A DNA stretch of 10,085 nt, from positions 1 to 10,085 of the forward strand of contig JAJJPK010000209.1 in assembly GCA_032907565.1 (NCBI GenBank), given 5' to 3'. Positions 7,670 to 10,085 of the stretch are shown piece after piece. The translations under genes and the position numbers were made by a program. Source of the DNA: ZC4RG29 sp032907565 (lineage in GTDB: Bacteria > Bacteroidota > Bacteroidia > Cytophagales > Cyclobacteriaceae). Numbering within the stretch: position 1 is the stretch's first letter; each line of letters opens with the position of its first letter. The notes beneath the pieces are model-generated. The model was given only the letters and a program-made list of their open reading frames with translations. It did no database searches and had not been told where the DNA came from.

Positions 7670-8008
7670 CTAAGCCTGGTTTGATTTCAATTTCCATATG
7701 GCCTGCAATACGGAATTTACATGGTCCCACTGCTCCTGTTCCGAAGCCAGCGCCTTTTTTCCCTTCGCAGTGATCTCATAGTACTTCCGGGGTTTGGCTT
7801 CCTTTTCCATTTTCCAAAAGGATCTAATCAGCCCCTCCTTTTCAAGCCGGTGGAGCACTGGGTACAGCATGCCGTCGGAGTACTGCATTTTGCCGTCCGA
7901 TAACTCCCTTATCTTTTTGATTATCAGGTAGCCATAACTGTTTCCCTGCTTGAGGATGCCCAGGATAATGGCCTTCGTGGAGGCCGCGGTGAGGTTTTTG
8001 GAGATCAT
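7670..8008 (-). CDS. PadR-family transcriptional repressor
   Basis: The 112-residue protein is a short PadR regulator: a winged helix-turn-helix DNA-binding domain with a dimerising C-terminal helix, acting in the cytoplasm. The signature is clear: AIILGILKQGNSYGYLIIKK at about 13-32, then QYSDGMLYPVLHRLEKEGLI at about 42-61 (recognition helix and start of the wing), and PRKYYEITAKGKKAL in the wing and following strand. The C-terminal helix (about 88-110) is short, as in PadR-s1 types. Its stop codon is one base before the permease start, so the two genes form an operon and the permease is the obvious regulated target. A palindrome ten bases before its own start suggests autoregulation. The inducing signal cannot be seen; in characterised homologues it is often a toxic small molecule or cell-envelope stress. 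Confidence 0.95.
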   Translation of the reverse strand: MISKNLTAASTKAIILGILKQGNSYGYLIIKKIRELSDGKMQYSDGMLYPVLHRLEKEGLIRSFWKMEKEAKPRKYYEITAKGKKALASEQEQWDHVNSVLQAIWKLKSNQA

Positions 8009-8017
8009 ACTTTATCG

Positions 8018-8033
8018 TTCTATATACATAGAA
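8018..8033. promoter_or_regulatory. Predicted PadR operator (16-bp palindrome)
   Basis: TTCTATATACATAGAA is an inverted repeat with arms TTCTATAT and ACATAGAA that match as reverse complements at seven of eight positions. It lies between the padR start codon (8008) and the -7-like box, where a bound dimer would block transcription start. Known PadR operators are similar AT-rich dyads with ATGT/ACAT-type half-sites; here ACAT occurs on one strand. Confidence 0.6.
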
Positions 8034-8036
8034 TCA

Positions 8037-8045
8037 CAAAGTATA
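8037..8045 (-). promoter_or_regulatory. Possible -7 box of the padR-permease operon
   Basis: On the minus strand the bases read TATACTTTG, which is TAnnTTTG with one extra spacer base. Transcription would start inside or just before the 16-bp palindrome, about 20-30 bases before the padR ATG. No convincing TTG was found at the -33 position, so this is weak support. Confidence 0.3.
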
Positions 8046-8058
8046 ACGGGAAAACAGG

Positions 8059-8141
8059 ATTGGGGTTTCACTTTTTTTGACGTTTGGTGTGCCATAGGAC
8101 CGTCCTTCGGCAAGCTCAGGAACCGTCAGTGAAACCCAAAT
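8059..8141. repeat. Inverted-repeat element with REP-like core
   Basis: The outer arms ATTGGGGTTTCACT (8059-8072) and AGTGAAACCCAAAT (8128-8141) are reverse complements at 13 of 14 positions. After the left arm there is a run of Ts and then GACG, which is complementary to CGTC just before the right arm (8124-8127), so the stem continues past a T bulge. The 55-base interior carries the REP-like motif listed separately. The layout resembles a small palindromic intergenic element (REPIN or MITE-like) placed between two divergently transcribed units. No open reading frame is inside. Confidence 0.6.
8099..8127. repeat. REP-like motif flanked by ACCGTC direct repeats
   Basis: ACCGTC occurs at 8099-8104 and 8122-8127, enclosing CTTCGGCAAGCTCAGGA. 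From memory, close variants of this core (reverse complement CCTGAGCTTGYCGAAGG) recur as dispersed intergenic repeats in many bacterial genomes, where they are sometimes mistranslated as ELVEG-like or LSLSK-like peptides. CTT and AAG within it can pair around a CGGC loop. The identification as a dispersed repeat rests on recall, since only one copy is in this window. Confidence 0.55.
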
Positions 8142-8393
8142 GGTGCCGGTGGCTCCTGCTTATGCGTCAAATTTACGAGCAACCTTTTACCTCATCGCCC
8201 GAAAGCGGCCTGCACTGAAACCTCTCCAAAAAACGGCACCGTTGGATTGTCGCGAAAGTCCTGACCGAAATGCTTCCTGCCATCACAAAGACGGTGAAGC
8301 GTCCAACGCTGAAGTGTACCCTTGCGCCAAACCTGAAATCCCTCCCGTCGGCAGATAAATGCTCCACGCGCAGGCCTCAGTGGCAACCCAGCA
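8142..8393. other. Intergenic stretch without recognisable gene
   Basis: Only short overlapping reading frames occur here, none with a recognisable domain, signal peptide or start context. No strong hairpin or RNA gene was seen. It presumably forms the upstream regulatory region of the glycoside hydrolase gene. Confidence 0.55.
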
Positions 8394-8425
8394 TTGGGAT
8401 ACCCTGCCCTGTTTTTGTACCTTTA
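8394..8425 (+). promoter_or_regulatory. Predicted Bacteroidota-type promoter of the GH5 gene
   Basis: TTG at 8394-8396 and TACCTTTA at 8418-8425 fit -33 TTG and -7 TAnnTTTG with one mismatch in the last base and a 21-base spacer. The start of transcription would be near 8431, leaving a leader of about 14 bases before the ATG at 8445. That is short but compatible with initiation without a Shine-Dalgarno sequence. Confidence 0.42.
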
Positions 8426-8444
8426 TCATCCAGCTTTCGCGAGT

Positions 8445-10085
8445 ATGGTGAGAATTGTACTAGTTGTCCTTTTGCTTTTCACGGGATCCGCACTGGTTCT
8501 CCCAGCCCAAAACCGGCTCCCAGCCTTCGAGATGAACGAACGCCTCGGCCGCGGCATCAATATCGGCAACACGTTTGAAGCGCCAACGGAAACCGAGTGG
8601 GGAAACCCGTGGTACCCGGAGTACTTTGAAATGATTGCCGACTTGGGATTCCAGCACGTACGCCTACCCGTCCGTTGGGAAACGCCGGAACGCAGCATGG
8701 CAACAGCCCCGTATACTATTACGCCTGCATTCCTCGAACGCATCCAGGAAGTTGTAGACGCTGCCCTGGACAACAACCTTCACATCATCGTCAATATGCA
8801 CCACCACGACGCGCTGTTTGACGACCCCGCCGGACAAAAAGAACGCTTCCTTTCTCAATGGAGCCAGATCGCCGAATACTTTAAGGACTACCCGGACATG
8901 CTGCTGTTTGAAGTCCTCAACGAACCGCACGGGAACCTTACGCCCGACCTATGGAATGAGTTCTTTACAGACGCATTGGCTGAAATCCGCCAGACCAATC
9001 CGGAGCGCGTCGTAATTATGGGCGTCGCCGAGTACGGCGGGCTCGGTGGCATCTCTAAGCTCCAGCTTCCCGACGACGAGTACATCATCCTTTCTCCGCA
9101 CTATTACAACCCGTTCAACTTTACACACCAGGGCGCTGAATGGGTAGGTCCCGACGCCGATGCCTGGTTGGGTACGAAATGGAACGACACAGAAGCCGAC
9201 CGGGAGACTGTCGCCAGCGAATTCAGCTACGCTCTTGAATTTTCCGAGACACACCACATCCCTATCCACGTGGGTGAATTCGGCGCGTACAGTAAAGCCG
9301 ACATTGAATCGCGAGAGCGGTGGACTACCTTTCTTGCTCGCTGGTTTGAAGAGCAAGGCATGAGCTGGGCCTATTGGGAATTCAGCGCGGGCTTCGGCAT
9401 CTACAATCCGACCACGGATGAATTCAACACGCCACTTGTCAACGCGCTGCTGCACAATGAAATGCCCGACCCGATTCCTATTGTGGCAACGCCTGTTTAT
9501 GTTAGCGACTTTTCGTCGGGCACCGACGGATGGTTTCTAAGCACACAAGGAGGTGCCGCGGGCAGCCTTTCCGCTTCCGACGGAAAGCTGAACGTATCCA
9601 TTACCAACGGTGGTACTGAAGGCTGGCATGTCCAACTTGTGAAGAACGACATCCCACTTCACAAGGATAAAATGTATCGTATCTCATTTAAAGCGCAGGC
9701 GACAGCCGACCGGGGTGCAACGTTTTACGCCGGCCGCGCCAGTGACCCGTGGAATTCCTATAGCGGGTACAGCGGCGTCAGCATCAGTACGAGTGAGACC
9801 ACCTTCAGCGTATCGTTCACCATGAACGACCCTACCGACCTGGCCGCAAGGCTCGTTTTTGATCTTGGGCAAAATGCCTTCGGCGTATCGATCACAGAAG
9901 TAAAGGTGGAAGAGTTGCAGTTCGTGGTCACAGCAGTTGGCGACGATACCCAGCGAAAGCTCAAGGTCTACCCTAACCCCGTAGCCACTGAACTTTTTTG
10001 CGACGATCTTGCCCTCTATCGACAGGCGCATATCTATGACATTCGAGGACGCCTCGTGAGTGCTTTCGATGTCACACCGCACACG
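8445..10085 (+). CDS. Secreted GH5-family endoglucanase-like enzyme with CBM4/9-like module and T9SS tail (3' end cut)
   Basis: The visible 547 residues are an extracellular glycoside hydrolase of clan GH-A, probably a cellulase-type beta-1,4-glucanase. Residues 1-21 are a signal peptide ending LPA before Gln22. The GH5 barrel spans about 30-340: GINIGNTFEA near 37, HVRLPVRWE (71-79), NMHHHD (117-122), acid/base Glu160 in FEVLNEPHG, SPHYYNPF (217-224), nucleophile Glu278 in HVGEFGAY and the aromatic AYWEFSAGFGIY (309-320). Residues about 351-495 form a beta-sandwich resembling CBM4/9 (DFSSGTDGW at 355-363, then EGWHVQL). From about 505, KLKVYPNPVATELF, then IYDIRGRLV, is a Por-secretion (type A) T9SS sorting domain; roughly 20-30 residues remain beyond the edge. 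The ATG at 8445 gives the full signal peptide. Mannanase or xyloglucanase specificity is possible within GH5. No other polysaccharide-utilisation genes lie beside it. Confidence 0.93.
   Translation, partial: MVRIVLVVLLLFTGSALVLPAQNRLPAFEMNERLGRGINIGNTFEAPTETEWGNPWYPEYFEMIADLGFQHVRLPVRWETPERSMATAPYTITPAFLERIQEVVDAALDNNLHIIVNMHHHDALFDDPAGQKERFLSQWSQIAEYFKDYPDMLLFEVLNEPHGNLTPDLWNEFFTDALAEIRQTNPERVVIMGVAEYGGLGGISKLQLPDDEYIILSPHYYNPFNFTHQGAEWVGPDADAWLGTKWNDTEADRETVASEFSYALEFSETHHIPIHVGEFGAYSKADIESRERWTTFLARWFEEQGMSWAYWEFSAGFGIYNPTTDEFNTPLVNALLHNEMPDPIPIVATPVYVSDFSSGTDGWFLSTQGGAAGSLSASDGKLNVSITNGGTEGWHVQLVKNDIPLHKDKMYRISFKAQATADRGATFYAGRASDPWNSYSGYSGVSISTSETTFSVSFTMNDPTDLAARLVFDLGQNAFGVSITEVKVEELQFVVTAVGDDTQRKLKVYPNPVATELFCDDLALYRQAHIYDIRGRLVSAFDVTPHT

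Noticed and set aside
8140..8386. Several 60-70 codon frames on both strands upstream of the GH5 gene
   Set aside because: They overlap each other, lack domains or signal sequences, and lie in what looks like intergenic regulatory sequence.

Overview
The window looks like chromosomal DNA of a Bacteroidota member, most likely a soil or freshwater Cytophagales-type bacterium. Three things point there: a secreted glycoside hydrolase that runs into a type IX secretion (T9SS) C-terminal sorting tail, a lipoprotein whose acylated Cys is followed directly by SDDDD (the Bacteroidota lipoprotein export signal), and start codons without Shine-Dalgarno sequences, preceded in places by boxes resembling the Bacteroidota -33 TTG / -7 TAnnTTTG promoter. 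The lineage is inferred from these traits; no rRNA or marker gene is present.

Left part (1-3057) is a peroxide-defence module. A LysR-type regulator on the minus strand, cut by the left edge, is OxyR: its peroxidatic and resolving cysteines fall at residues 199 and 208, as in Escherichia coli. It is divergent from a complete bifunctional catalase-peroxidase gene, katG, which ends at a textbook intrinsic terminator. The 108-base divergent region holds a plausible OxyR operator overlapping the oxyR start codon and a Bacteroidota-type promoter for katG. The arrangement implies that OxyR senses peroxide, activates katG, and may control its own transcription.

Middle part (3058-4890) begins with about 600 bases without an intact gene. 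It contains two adjacent hairpins and what looks like the decayed 5' end of a secreted TPR protein, broken by a single-base frameshift. It is followed by a predicted surface lipoprotein with three tandem IPT/TIG domains and a CARDB-like C-terminal domain.

Right-centre part (4942-8045) is a minus-strand two-gene operon: a PadR-family repressor followed, one base after its stop codon, by a 908-residue MacB/FtsX-type ABC permease with a cytoplasmic prefix domain. No ATPase gene is present. A near-perfect 16-bp palindrome just upstream of padR is the likely autoregulatory operator.

Right end (8059-10085) contains an inverted-repeat element enclosing a REP-like core of a type scattered in many genomes, then a GH5-family cellulase-like enzyme with a CBM4/9-like module and the start of a T9SS sorting domain, truncated by the right edge. 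The modules appear functionally independent. I see no phage, CRISPR, tRNA or rRNA, and no clearly new multi-gene system. The least explained items are the broken TPR gene with its upstream hairpins, the inverted-repeat element, and the ATPase-less permease operon.
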